Origin: DATGEP01 sp035310125
GTDB taxonomy: Bacteria > Chloroflexota > Ktedonobacteria > Ktedonobacterales > JADMIN01
Assembly (NCBI GenBank): GCA_035310125.1
Contig: DATGEP010000002.1
Coordinates: 1 to 17,871, forward strand
Length of the DNA: 17,871 nt
Direction of reading: 5' to 3'
Shown here: in pieces, positions 1 through 7,640 of the stretch
Numbering within the stretch: the stretch's first letter is position 1
How the letters are laid out: the number at the start of each line of letters is the position of its first letter
Notes under the pieces: generated by a model
Seen by the model: only the letters and a program-made list of their open reading frames with translations
Databases searched by the model: none
What the model was told of the DNA's origin: nothing
Position numbers and translations under genes: made by a program

Positions 1-234
1 TCTGCAGACGTTGCGGTGGATGTGGATGGTGGTGCCGAGATGCGCTGTACCATGTGGAGTCTCCCCTCCCAAAACGAGTTTGGCTTGCGCGAGAATGGCA
101 GTATGTCATGACTTTGGGGGCAAGTATATCTCTTGCCCAGGTGCGGCGCAATGGATAATGCACACTCTACGGATGGTGCAGGTCACACGATGAGAGCGTA
201 CGGGCTCACTACGGAAAGCACGGCGAGGCACACG
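1..234. other. Gene-free left edge
   Basis: I see no convincing gene here. The short open frames have no ribosome binding site and no recognisable product. The stretch lies downstream of the minus-strand membrane protein that ends at 235. The only structure noted is a perfect 7-bp inverted repeat at 118-138, listed separately. Confidence 0.5.
118..138. repeat. 7-bp inverted repeat, 7-nt loop
   Basis: GGGCAAG (118-124) and CTTGCCC (132-138) are perfectly complementary around the loop TATATCT. The hairpin lies about 100 nt past the stop of the minus-strand gene at 235. No T-run follows on either strand, so it could be a transcript 3' end structure or a binding site, but it is not a canonical terminator. 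Confidence 0.4.
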
Positions 235-2073
235 CTATCCCCATAGTAGCGGAGGATCGGCGGGCAGCGGATAGACGGCGAAATCGGCGAACTGGCCGCC
301 GGGCATATCGTTAGCTACATAGACGCCTGCGGTGCCGCTCGTGGGCGCAGAACTATCCGTTTCCACTCGCAAGAACACGCCATTGACGTAGAGAATAAAG
401 TCGTTGCCATGCATGAGGACAGCCACACGGTTTATCGCGTCCATACCCGGGTGGATGGCGGAGCTATAACCATCATCAATAAAGCGCCAATCGTTCGTTG
501 AGCCTCGGGATGCGGCATAATCCAAGAACTCCCACCGGCCTGTCGTATCAACCTGAAACTCGACAAATTGATCGCCGTCGCCGCGCTGGCGCAGCAGGAG
601 GCCGACGGCTCCAGCAACATTACTGGGGGCATTCTTGGGATACCGTGCGGTGACCTCCACGGTGGCGTCAGAGAAGGACTGGGATTGCCAGGCATACATG
701 TGGTATTGCGGATCAGCTCCAGAAAGCTGATAGACGCCATGTAAGGGCGCGTCTTCCGTAAAGAAGTAGGTACCTGGGTTAGAAGTGGTGGCTGGCTGAA
801 CGGGCCACTGGCCGTCGTCCTCGTTGAGAGCATCCAGATACAGCGGCGATTGTGCCTCGGCGCGGGCTAGATACGCGGCGAAATAGTGGGGCTGCTCGCG
901 CTGGAGATAGAAGCCAGCACCATCGAGCAGAATCAGCGGCACACTAATGATAGCGACGAGCGCGCCGAGCCGTATCCGGCGGCGCGTTCGGGTGGCATCA
1001 ATCGTATCGGGAGCCGCAATGAGCGCAGGGATGCCGGGAACGGCATCGGGCGTGCCGGGCGAGCCGAGCGGAAAGCGTATCTTGGGCTTCGCGGGGACGG
1101 GAAGCGGCGCGATGGCATCATTAAAGGAGACGGTCAGATCGCGCAAGGGCAGGCCAGTGCGGGTGGCGATCAGGCCCGCCAACTTCTCATGCGCCTGTTT
1201 CTCGTCGCGGCTGGAGCGTTGTGTCAACTCCCAGGTGAAGACAGCGTGCGGGGCGATGAGGGCGAAGATCTGATAGGCGGTGTAGGTGCTGTGGCTGCGC
1301 CAGGAGAAGGTCATGAACGCCTGTGCCTGGCTCCATGCGATGTGGCGTATGCGATGGCACCCGGTAGATTCGCGCCAGTGCAACCCCTGACCATCCACCG
1401 TCACGGAGACAGGCTTGTGGGTTCGCCGGCACCGATGAAGAGCGGCATTACCACCGGCGAGGCAGCATACCGTGATGCCAAGAAGGATGAGTACGGCCGG
1501 CCCCACCTCCGGGCTGGTGCTGATCCACGAGAAGAAAAGGGTAATGACAGTGATCGCCAGCATGAACGCGCAGACAAACAAGGTTATGGCAACAGCGAAG
1601 ACGGCAGAGTCGCGGATGCGGCTCGGACGTATCAGCGGGGTGACAGTGCGGCGTGTGATGGCGGGGGTATCATCGGCGTCCGGTATGGGCTGCGGCGCAG
1701 CGAGCGGTACATGCGCGCTGTCGCCTTCCAGCGCCGCCTTGCGAGCCGCGGCGAGCCTACCCCAATGCGCGAGTGAATTGCTCAGCATGTCTTTGCGGGG
1801 GAGCAACGCGGCGGGATAAACACTCAAGATGTAGAACGGGTTATGCCAGAACAGGCTCCAGGACAGGCTATCACCTGAGCGCCAGGCTGCCAGCAGCAGT
1901 GATGCGGAATACCCGACGCACGCTACATACATGAGCACGCCGAAGATGCCGATACATATCCACACCCAGGTTACGAGATTGCCGCGCTTTCGTGGTTTCC
2001 ATGATGTGGGCACGGCCCGCTCGATAACGGCGACGGCCGGGCGTAAGCTCGCCACACCACACCTCGCTCTCAT
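235..2073 (-). CDS. Multi-pass membrane protein, PH-like and LamG/DUF1080-like domains
   Basis: A 612-residue protein of unknown function, read from the ATG at 2073; a TTG in frame at 2088 would add five residues, but it lies within the candidate -10 box. Predicted membrane segments are near residues 34-63, 156-181, 190-207 and 370-390. Between the third and fourth lies a beta-rich block (about 222-285, VTVDGQGLHWRE...RHIAWSQAQAF) that looks like a bacterial PH-type domain. The last 180 or so residues are predicted extracellular and resemble a LamG/DUF1080 jelly-roll: a first strand with YAWQSQSFSDATVEV, then GLLLRQRGDGDQFVEFQV, then ILYVNGVFLRVE and a closing GQFADFAVYPL. Such domains bind carbohydrate or act as sensors; no catalytic residues can be assigned. 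It starts 39 nt after the lipoprotein gene that ends at 2113, has its own consensus -35, and may be partly co-transcribed with it. Confidence 0.75.
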   Translation of the reverse strand: MRARCGVASLRPAVAVIERAVPTSWKPRKRGNLVTWVWICIGIFGVLMYVACVGYSASLLLAAWRSGDSLSWSLFWHNPFYILSVYPAALLPRKDMLSNSLAHWGRLAAARKAALEGDSAHVPLAAPQPIPDADDTPAITRRTVTPLIRPSRIRDSAVFAVAITLFVCAFMLAITVITLFFSWISTSPEVGPAVLILLGITVCCLAGGNAALHRCRRTHKPVSVTVDGQGLHWRESTGCHRIRHIAWSQAQAFMTFSWRSHSTYTAYQIFALIAPHAVFTWELTQRSSRDEKQAHEKLAGLIATRTGLPLRDLTVSFNDAIAPLPVPAKPKIRFPLGSPGTPDAVPGIPALIAAPDTIDATRTRRRIRLGALVAIISVPLILLDGAGFYLQREQPHYFAAYLARAEAQSPLYLDALNEDDGQWPVQPATTSNPGTYFFTEDAPLHGVYQLSGADPQYHMYAWQSQSFSDATVEVTARYPKNAPSNVAGAVGLLLRQRGDGDQFVEFQVDTTGRWEFLDYAASRGSTNDWRFIDDGYSSAIHPGMDAINRVAVLMHGNDFILYVNGVFLRVETDSSAPTSGTAGVYVANDMPGGQFADFAVYPLPADPPLLWG

Positions 2074-2087
2074 CCTACTCGCAAGCA

Positions 2088-2116
2088 AGCGTAGCAGAAA
2101 ATCTGCCGGGTGTCAA
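2088..2116 (-). promoter_or_regulatory. Sigma-70-like promoter of the 612-residue membrane protein
   Basis: Reading the minus strand, a perfect TTGACA (2116-2111) is followed after exactly 17 nt by TACGCT (2093-2088). The -35 box overlaps the stop codon of the preceding lipoprotein gene. The expected start of transcription, near 2081, leaves only about 8 nt before the ATG at 2073, so the mRNA would be almost leaderless. Confidence 0.5.
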
Positions 2117-3621
2117 GACAGAGATAAGGCGCAGGAGCCAGCGGCATTGCTCCATTCCGCTTGCAGGATGTAGGGGTGGCCGCTGAGGGTGACGTTGCTG
2201 CCGTCGGAGCGGATGGTGCCGTAGTCGGTGTTGCATTTGTCGCCCATCTCGCCAGTGTAGGGGTTGCCGTCGTACCAGCCGCCGTTGAGCGGATCGGTAA
2301 TCGCCTCGAACTGCTCATGAGAGATGGTGCTGAGCTCACCATCCGCGATCTGGTCATGATTCGGGGAGGGATACTGGCCGAAGGAGGGCAGGTTGGCGCA
2401 GTCGGCGTTGTCGGCGATGTAGGCATAGGTGGCGTCTTCATTATGGCCGCCGAGCGAGCCGTGGTACCCGCAGTACCCGCTCTCGCTGCCCTGATATGTG
2501 CAGGACGAGCTGCTGGTGGGAGTCTCACACTCCGCAACGCCATACCCTGTGATGACGAAGAACTCATGCGCCAGATCGTCGGTCCAGCCGTTGACTTGAA
2601 TGGAGCGGTTGATGGCTGCCTGAATGTCGGAGTCGTAGAGGGGATCGGCGCGCGTGCCAGCGTGCAGGTAGGGAGTGGTATCTACGTAGGCGCCGCCCAG
2701 GTTGGCCGCGCCGCTGATCGGCCCATTTTTGTCCCAATATTGCGTGAGGAGCGCGAAGAATGGGGTGCCACCAACATCGCGAAAGTAGCGCTTAACCAGA
2801 GACTCGAAGCGCCCATTGTTACCTCCTGGCTCAAAGGCGAAGCCAGGCGGGAGCCAGAAGATCACGTAGGCGGTGAACGAATGCATCACATCGCCGGAAT
2901 GGTAGGTGAAAGTGGGGCACTGAGGGGTACAGGTTTCCAGATCGGCCGACGTGGTGGTCGCGGGCGCCACGGCGGTGTGGTACAGCTGCGCGCCATTGTT
3001 GGCGACACAGGCGTAGGGATCCACGGGTAACGTCAGCACATAGCGCCCATATGAGTCGGTGGTGGCGGTGGCGCCCTGGGGCGGCTGCCCGCCGCTCCAC
3101 ATTGATTGATCGAGGTTCCAGCATTCAACCGAGATGTGGCTGGCGATGGAGTCGTTTTGCGGATTGGTGACGATGCCGGTGAGTGTGCCCGGCGCAAGAT
3201 GTAGCTCCGGGCATATGAACGCGGCGCGACCGCTCGCCGCGCAGGTAGCGCGGTTACTAGCGGTGAAGGTGATGCTGAAGGTGTTGCCAGTGCCGCCAGC
3301 GAGAGTCGCCGTGAAGGTGGAGTAGCCGGGCGCGGTGACCGAGCAGGTATGTTGGGCGGAAGCCGGCAGATCCAGCCGGAACGTGCCATTCGTATCTGTT
3401 GAGGCGGTGGCGCCATCGCAGGTGACCACCGCATCGCGGATGGCGACGGGCACAATGCGGCCCGCTTCTCGCGCGGAGGCGTTATCGCCGAGCACGATGC
3501 CAGAGACGCTGATCTGACTGCCTGGCCAGAAGCCGCATCCAGCAAGGGCGGGAAGCATTAGCAGCAGTGTCGCTCCCCAGAATGCAAAAGAACCTGTCCG
3601 CCCAGGTCTCCGAGTTCGCAT
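2113..3621 (-). CDS. Secreted lipoprotein, regulatory-like domains plus PHI-1/EXORDIUM-like domain
   Basis: About 502 residues when started at the ATG at 3621, which has GGCGGAA at better spacing than the ATG three codons upstream. Residues 12-29 are a lipoprotein signal ending in LPALAGC, with Cys29 as the lipidation site. Two beta-sandwich blocks resembling carboxypeptidase regulatory-like domains follow (about 35-105 and 145-215, each with a TDTNGTF or TDSYGRY strand). The C-terminal half contains FTAYVIFWLPPGF, a mid region with SDIQAAI, then SHEQFEAITDPLNGGWYDG and GEMGDKC. This order and spacing resembles the plant PHI-1/EXORDIUM family (HELAEA..NPL.NAWY...EIGDLC), whose biochemistry is poorly known. 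The many cysteines suggest disulphides outside the membrane. A metal site through the His-Glu...Glu cluster is possible but is inference. Nothing identifies a substrate. Confidence 0.65.
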   Translation of the reverse strand: MRTRRPGRTGSFAFWGATLLLMLPALAGCGFWPGSQISVSGIVLGDNASAREAGRIVPVAIRDAVVTCDGATASTDTNGTFRLDLPASAQHTCSVTAPGYSTFTATLAGGTGNTFSITFTASNRATCAASGRAAFICPELHLAPGTLTGIVTNPQNDSIASHISVECWNLDQSMWSGGQPPQGATATTDSYGRYVLTLPVDPYACVANNGAQLYHTAVAPATTTSADLETCTPQCPTFTYHSGDVMHSFTAYVIFWLPPGFAFEPGGNNGRFESLVKRYFRDVGGTPFFALLTQYWDKNGPISGAANLGGAYVDTTPYLHAGTRADPLYDSDIQAAINRSIQVNGWTDDLAHEFFVITGYGVAECETPTSSSSCTYQGSESGYCGYHGSLGGHNEDATYAYIADNADCANLPSFGQYPSPNHDQIADGELSTISHEQFEAITDPLNGGWYDGNPYTGEMGDKCNTDYGTIRSDGSNVTLSGHPYILQAEWSNAAGSCALSLS

Positions 3622-3667
3622 GGTGCCCATTCCGCCTACAATCCGACAACAACCCGCCGGTAGCATT

Positions 3668-3673
3668 AGTGTA
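3668..3673 (-). promoter_or_regulatory. Extended -10 promoter of the EXORDIUM-like lipoprotein
   Basis: The minus strand reads TGCTACACT, an extended -10 (TGn followed by TACACT at 3673-3668), about 47 nt upstream of the start at 3621. No good -35 lies 17 nt upstream, as is usual for extended -10 promoters. The same 9-mer occurs in the promoter of the next gene upstream. Confidence 0.4.
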
Positions 3674-3736
3674 GCAGAGGTGGGCAAGCGTCATTTCGTC
3701 GCGTACCGAACGTCGCTTGGCTGGGCGTGCCAGCGT

Positions 3737-3997
3737 TTATGCGTCGTCGTCCCGCTCCCAGCGGTCGCGGGCAGCATAGGCTTCGGTGGCGCTCGGCCAG
3801 AGATATGGTCGCGAGAGGACAACGAGGCGGGTAGGACCTGTCGGATCGGGAGCGAGCCAGTGGCCGCCTTGGTGCCCATCGAAGTCACAGGCGACCCACA
3901 TCCAGAAACCGCCCTGCTGTGTTTTGAGCTCGAAGGAGACCATCTCAAAATGTCCGTCGCGGCTGCGAAGCTGTAATCCTCGATTCTGCTGCTGCAT
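3737..3997 (-). CDS. Small protein of unknown function, 86 residues
   Basis: I do not recognise a family. The start is the second of two nearby ATGs: AGGGAGG lies 8 nt before the ATG at 3997 but only 2 nt before the ATG at 4003. The protein is soluble, with no signal or membrane segment, and rich in Trp, Gly and Asp. It opens with polar MQQQNRGLQLRSRDGHFEM, continues with QQGGFWMWVACDFDGHQGG and ends in an Arg/Asp-rich tail (ARDRWERDDDA). The alternating hydrophobic pattern suggests a small beta-sheet domain. A well-formed promoter at 4060-4088 and the strong ribosome binding site argue that it is real. It lies 115 nt upstream of the EXORDIUM-like lipoprotein, which has its own extended -10. 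Confidence 0.65.
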   Translation of the reverse strand: MQQQNRGLQLRSRDGHFEMVSFELKTQQGGFWMWVACDFDGHQGGHWLAPDPTGPTRLVVLSRPYLWPSATEAYAARDRWERDDDA

Positions 3998-4003
3998 GGA
4001 CAT

Positions 4004-4371
4004 GTCCTCCCTTCACTCGCGCATGTTTGACGATGTGGCCGGTGCGTGGGCCGGGAGGTAGTGTAGCACGCGCGGGAATAAGCGGCAATGCGCGAGCCAA
4101 TCCGCGCTAGACGGTATACGGCAGCACGTAAGCGGTCTCTAAGCGCCAATGGGACTTTCGGGCGCCGGCACAAAATACCACGTCTGGGGAGGCGTTCGCG
4201 GCAGTGCAAAGACGGCGCATGAGACGCACGGCGGCGGGCGCAGCAGGCAGCGCCCCTACACGCCCGTGGACAAGGCCAACGTCCCAATCGGATGTGGTAT
4301 AAGCTGCCGGGCGGCTCGGCTTGCCACTATCTGCTGAGCGCATTTGCGCGGGACGCAAGCCGGCTTGGCGC
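4004..4371. other. Intergenic stretch with short palindromes
   Basis: No supported gene. The overlapping open frames on both strands are Arg/Ala-rich, match no family and lack ribosome binding sites. The stretch is the 3' flank of the kinase gene that ends at 4372 and the promoter region of the 86-residue protein. It holds the perfect 12-bp palindrome CAAGCCGGCTTG (4356-4367), GCGCA-TT-TGCGC (4338-4349), and a 6-bp stem with GGGCGC (4236-4241) and GCGCCC (4250-4255). None is followed by a T-run, so any role in ending the kinase transcript is unproven. Confidence 0.45.
4060..4088 (-). promoter_or_regulatory. Promoter of the 86-residue protein
   Basis: Minus strand: TTGCCG (4088-4083), a 17-nt spacer, then TACACT (4065-4060) preceded by TGC, so it also has an extended -10. 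Transcription would start near 4053, giving a leader of about 56 nt with AGGGAGG before the ATG at 3997. Confidence 0.55.
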
Positions 4372-5313
4372 TCACGCGAGAAAAGGATCGGCGGGGATGC
4401 CCAGGCCAGCACAGACGGCGCGCGTATCGGCGACGTGGCGCTGAGTCGTAGATGGGTATTCCAGGCACCAGAGAAGCTGGTAGAGCAGGCGGCGCAAAGG
4501 ATAGGATGGCGGTGCCTGGCGCACCGAGCGATAGCCTTCCCAGAAGCCGTCGCCAGCCATGCCGCGCCAGAGTTCCAGCCGTGCGAGGTCAGATTCGCTG
4601 CAGCCGGCCCAGGCGCTCTCGAAATCCAGGATGCCGGAGAGGATCCACTGGCCCTTCTCGTTGTGGAAGAGGATGTTGTTAGGGTTGAGGTCTTCGTGGG
4701 TGAGGGACGCTTTGTCTACATCCGCGAAGAGGGCAGCGCGCTCGCGCACCAGCGATAGGAATAGCTCGGCATGACGTGGATTGGCGACGCGGCGGCGCAC
4801 ACGCTCCGTGAGCGCGGAGAGGTACGGGGCGCCGAAAGGCACGGTGCCATCTGGGGTGACCTCACCGAACTGCGGGAACGGGACGCCGTGGAGGATGGCA
4901 ACGGCCTCACCCATCTGGCGGTGCGCCGCGCGCAGCTCGGCATCATTCAGCTTCGGGCGAACGGCCATCCAGGCGTGTCCCGGCAGGTAGGTAGAGATCA
5001 TGTAGCGCCAGGGCCAGTGTGCATACGTCACGTCGGCGGCGATGACACCTGAGTTGGGGATGTTGGTGTGCGTGCGCACGAGCCGGTTGATCGCGGCGGA
5101 GCGATCGAACGGGCAAGGCAGCGCGGCCATGTGACCCGCCAATTTGACCACGACCCGCAGCTCCGGCCGGATGAGCTGAGCCAGCAGCACCGTGTAATCG
5201 GTCTCGCGCCTGGCGAGCCGGTAGCGCTCTATGTGACATGCCGGGCCGAATGTCTTGCGGATCAGCTCGGCAAGCGCGCTTTCGTCGCGTGGCGCGAGCG
5301 TCTGCGAAATCAT
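4372..5313 (-). CDS. Aminoglycoside phosphotransferase (APH)-fold kinase
   Basis: A 313-residue cytoplasmic protein with the APH/choline-kinase fold (PF01636 type). Visible motifs: VVVKLAG with the ATP-binding Lys58, the catalytic loop HEDLNPNN at 206-213 (Asp208 as base, Asn213 for metal) and the metal-binding LDFE at 229-232. Length and motif order are complete. The family transfers phosphate from ATP to small hydroxylated compounds. Members range from antibiotic resistance enzymes to metabolic kinases, and the substrate cannot be read from the sequence. I chose the ATG at 5313 because GAGGA lies 9 nt upstream and the first residues (ISQTLAPRDESALAELI) look like a normal N-terminal helix; a longer in-frame extension lacks a ribosome binding site. 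It is transcribed divergently from the DUF2071 gene. Confidence 0.85.
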   Translation of the reverse strand: MISQTLAPRDESALAELIRKTFGPACHIERYRLARRETDYTVLLAQLIRPELRVVVKLAGHMAALPCPFDRSAAINRLVRTHTNIPNSGVIAADVTYAHWPWRYMISTYLPGHAWMAVRPKLNDAELRAAHRQMGEAVAILHGVPFPQFGEVTPDGTVPFGAPYLSALTERVRRRVANPRHAELFLSLVRERAALFADVDKASLTHEDLNPNNILFHNEKGQWILSGILDFESAWAGCSESDLARLELWRGMAGDGFWEGYRSVRQAPPSYPLRRLLYQLLWCLEYPSTTQRHVADTRAVCAGLGIPADPFLA

Positions 5314-5549
5314 GAGTGAATATCCTCGCCGGGCGGGCGCTGCTTCCGGCCCAGTGCTACCAGGAGGGGATGGAATGCCGGCCGAGCGCACTGGCAATTG
5401 CCGCCGCTCCGCGCCAGCATAGCAGAACTCTGGTATTCACGCCAGATCTGACGGCGCACGCTGTACGTGAGGACTCCATGCGTCACGCACTATACTCTGG
5501 TGTGACGATCTTCGTCACGAACGAGCGCTACGAACTATCAGGAGCAACT
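5314..5549. promoter_or_regulatory. Divergent promoter region, kinase and DUF2071 gene
   Basis: This 236-nt spacer separates two divergent genes. On the plus strand TATACT at 5491-5496 is a good -10 for the DUF2071 gene, with no clear -35. The perfect inverted repeat GTGACGA-TCT-TCGTCAC (5502-5518) would sit at the start of transcription. CGTCACG occurs both upstream (5481-5487) and inside that repeat (5513-5519), so the -10 is bracketed by the same half-site. This fits a repressor operator. Confidence 0.45.
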
Positions 5550-6305
5550 ATGCGGGCCAGCCAGATACTTGCCGCGAGCAGCCACCGCCCCTGGCCGTTG
5601 CCTAATGCGCCGTGGGTAATGTCGCAGCGGTGGCATAATCTGCTCTTCGCACACTGGCCGCTGCCGCCGGAGGTATTGCGCCCGCTCGTGCCAGCGACGC
5701 TGCCGCTGGATACATTTGAAGATCAGGCGTGGGTGGGCGTCGTGCCGTTTCGCATGCGTGGGGTACGTCCGCGCCTGCTGCCGCCGCTGCCGTGGCTCTC
5801 CAGTTTTCCGGAGCTGAACGTACGCACGTATGTGACGCTGGACGAGAAACCCGGCGTCTATTTCTTTAGCCTGGATGCCAGCAATCCCATCGCCGTGGCA
5901 CTTGCCCGCGCGTTCTTTCACCTGCCATACTTTCGCGCCGCGATGGGATGTGTGCGAGATCGTGACGCCATCGTATACACGAGCCAGCGCACCCCGCAAA
6001 CGGGTGAGCGGGCCGCCGCGCTGCGCGCGACCTATCGCCCAACCGGGCCGGTCTTTCGCGCCGCACCCGGCACACTGGATCACTGGCTCACCGAGCGCTA
6101 CTGCTACTACGCGCCGACCGCCAGCGGCCACATCTATCGCTGCGAGATCACACACGCGCCGTGGCCACTTCAGCCGGCGGAGCTAGCTATCGTGTCAAAC
6201 ACGGTGGCGGCGTCGCACGGCATCGAGCTACCCAATACACCGCCACTGCTGCACTTTGCCGGCCGGCAGGATATTCTGGCGTGGTGGCCGAAACGCATCA
6301 CCTAG
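5550..6305 (+). CDS. DUF2071 family protein (YqjF-like)
   Basis: A 251-residue soluble protein of the DUF2071/YqjF family, whose function is not established. Typical family features: an N-terminal MSQRWHNLLFAHWPLPPEVL, then LDTFEDQAWVGVVPFRMRGV, SSFPELNVRTYV, PGVYFFSLDASN, and a late YYAPTASGHIYRCEI...PWPLQPAEL, in family order and near family length. The start at 5550 has AGGAG 5 nt upstream; an in-frame extension to 5316 is rejected because it runs through the promoter and operator-like repeat and has no ribosome binding site. The stop codon overlaps the stop of the converging hydrolase gene, with an 8-nt shared tail. Confidence 0.85.
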   Translation: MRASQILAASSHRPWPLPNAPWVMSQRWHNLLFAHWPLPPEVLRPLVPATLPLDTFEDQAWVGVVPFRMRGVRPRLLPPLPWLSSFPELNVRTYVTLDEKPGVYFFSLDASNPIAVALARAFFHLPYFRAAMGCVRDRDAIVYTSQRTPQTGERAAALRATYRPTGPVFRAAPGTLDHWLTERYCYYAPTASGHIYRCEITHAPWPLQPAELAIVSNTVAASHGIELPNTPPLLHFAGRQDILAWWPKRIT

Positions 6306-7362
6306 ATACGCCCGCTTGCGCCGCCTCCACCACCTGGCGAATGGCCGAAACGACCAGCGCTGGCTCGGAAAGCTGGATCAGGTGGCCACTCTTCGCCGTG
6401 ACGATGTGCGTGCCATTGGTCGAGAGCGTGCGCGCCAGCTCAGCGTGAAGCGCGACCTTTACGGCGGTCATAGCGCGCACCGCTTCGCCAAACGTGCTGA
6501 ACTTCACATATGGCAGCGGATTCGCGATCACGTCGTCCTCGCGTGTGCCGGTGAGCACAACAAGGGGACGGTCGCCGATGCCGCCCTTGTGGCGCGCTTG
6601 TGCGCCACTCTCGCGGAATGTCACATCCTCCGCCGAAGACGTGGCGAAAAAACGGGGATGATACCGGAGCGCACGCGCCATAGCGCGCTGGCGAGGCGGC
6701 AGAGCGTTGAACGCATCCAGGAGTGAGAGCCAGCCGCGCTCGACGGCCACGCGCACGAGGCCAAAGCGCGCGAGCATTCCGCCCAAGCGCAACAGCGGCA
6801 CTTCGGCGCGCTCATAGCGGTCGTAGCCGGCGCGCAGCCCCTTGGGCAGCCGGTCGTTGAAGTCCTCGTGCGAAACGTCTACCAACACCATGCCGGCCAC
6901 CTCATCGGGATAGTAGTCCGCGAAGAGCCGGACGTTGAAGCCGCCGAAGGAGTGGCCGACAAGCACATATGGCGGCTCGACACCAGCGCGGTGCAGGAGC
7001 TCGTGCAGCTCAGCGGCGATGCGGCTGCTCGCGCGCGGCAGCGGCCCCAGATCACTCCACCCGTAGCCGGCGCGGTCATAGGCGCAGACCGTGGTGAACT
7101 GGGCGACTTCAGGTGTCACCAGGCCCCAATCGAGCGAGAAGCCGGCCAGGCCCGCGTCCAGCACAACCGCCGGACAGCCAGCGCCCGCACACGTGAGGTG
7201 CAGCCGGTGGCCGCCAATGTCTACGAGTTTTCCAGGGGCTGGATACCTTCGAGCGTCACGAGCCGTAGCAATTGTCTGATACGCCAGCCCAGCCACCGCG
7301 GCTGTGGCTGCCAGCGCGCCCACTCCCTTCGCGAGCGCGACGGCTCTCCTTTTCCCGCTCAT
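6298..7362 (-). CDS. Membrane-anchored alpha/beta hydrolase
   Basis: A 354-residue alpha/beta hydrolase. Residues 12-31 form a single hydrophobic segment after basic residues (GKRR), so the catalytic domain is probably exported but tethered. The nucleophile elbow is GHSFGG with Ser138; the oxyanion region is VVLDAGLAG, and the strand before the elbow carries CAYDRAGYGWSD. An acid residue is likely in the LTGTREDDV region, and the catalytic His is in KSGHLIQL near the C-terminus. The family cleaves esters, amides or other small bonds; substrate unknown. The ATG at 7362 has GGGAG 8 nt upstream, and a longer in-frame extension has no family similarity. It ends tail-to-tail within the DUF2071 gene. 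Confidence 0.85.
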   Translation of the reverse strand: MSGKRRAVALAKGVGALAATAAVAGLAYQTIATARDARRYPAPGKLVDIGGHRLHLTCAGAGCPAVVLDAGLAGFSLDWGLVTPEVAQFTTVCAYDRAGYGWSDLGPLPRASSRIAAELHELLHRAGVEPPYVLVGHSFGGFNVRLFADYYPDEVAGMVLVDVSHEDFNDRLPKGLRAGYDRYERAEVPLLRLGGMLARFGLVRVAVERGWLSLLDAFNALPPRQRAMARALRYHPRFFATSSAEDVTFRESGAQARHKGGIGDRPLVVLTGTREDDVIANPLPYVKFSTFGEAVRAMTAVKVALHAELARTLSTNGTHIVTAKSGHLIQLSEPALVVSAIRQVVEAAQAGVSR

Positions 7363-7640
7363 TCTAGATCTCCCGCTCCCCCCAATATGACAACCATCCC
7401 AGTCCCTCTTTGGTGGGACGGAGAATCGGCACTCTCGTTTGTCTCGGTTATCTATTGGTACGTTGGTTGGGACACTAAGGTGACGCGATGAAGCACACCA
7501 GCAGAGAAGCTGGTTGCCGAACGCGGCCGATTTTACCAATTCTTTGCCCGATGCTAATGCGCAGTTAACGCTGCGGGAAGATACTCCCCACGGTTAGCGA
7601 TGCGCTTCTGCACATCCTCCATACAGAAAGGCTGGCCCTT
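7363..7640. promoter_or_regulatory. Divergent promoter region, hydrolase and propeller lipoprotein
   Basis: This 278-nt spacer must hold promoters for both divergent genes. I could not assign clear -35/-10 pairs. It contains the perfect 6-bp inverted repeat ACCAGC-AGAGAA-GCTGGT (7497-7514). Confidence 0.3.

Noticed and set aside
886..1776. Long plus-strand open frame antisense to the membrane protein
   Set aside because: It is a by-product of GC-rich codon use opposite a real gene. It has no ribosome binding site and no recognisable motifs.
2161..3030. Plus-strand open frame of 289 codons antisense to the EXORDIUM-like gene
   Set aside because: The minus-strand gene has a lipobox, promoter and family motifs; the antisense product is low-complexity Val/Gly/Ala sequence.
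4107..4412. Minus-strand open frame of about 101 codons between the kinase and small protein
   Set aside because: No ribosome binding site, Arg/Ala/Pro-rich, overlaps the kinase C-terminus, no family resemblance.
5316..5549. Upstream extension of the DUF2071 protein
   Set aside because: It crosses the promoter and inverted repeat, shows no family similarity and lacks a ribosome binding site, whereas the start at 5550 has AGGAG at ideal spacing.
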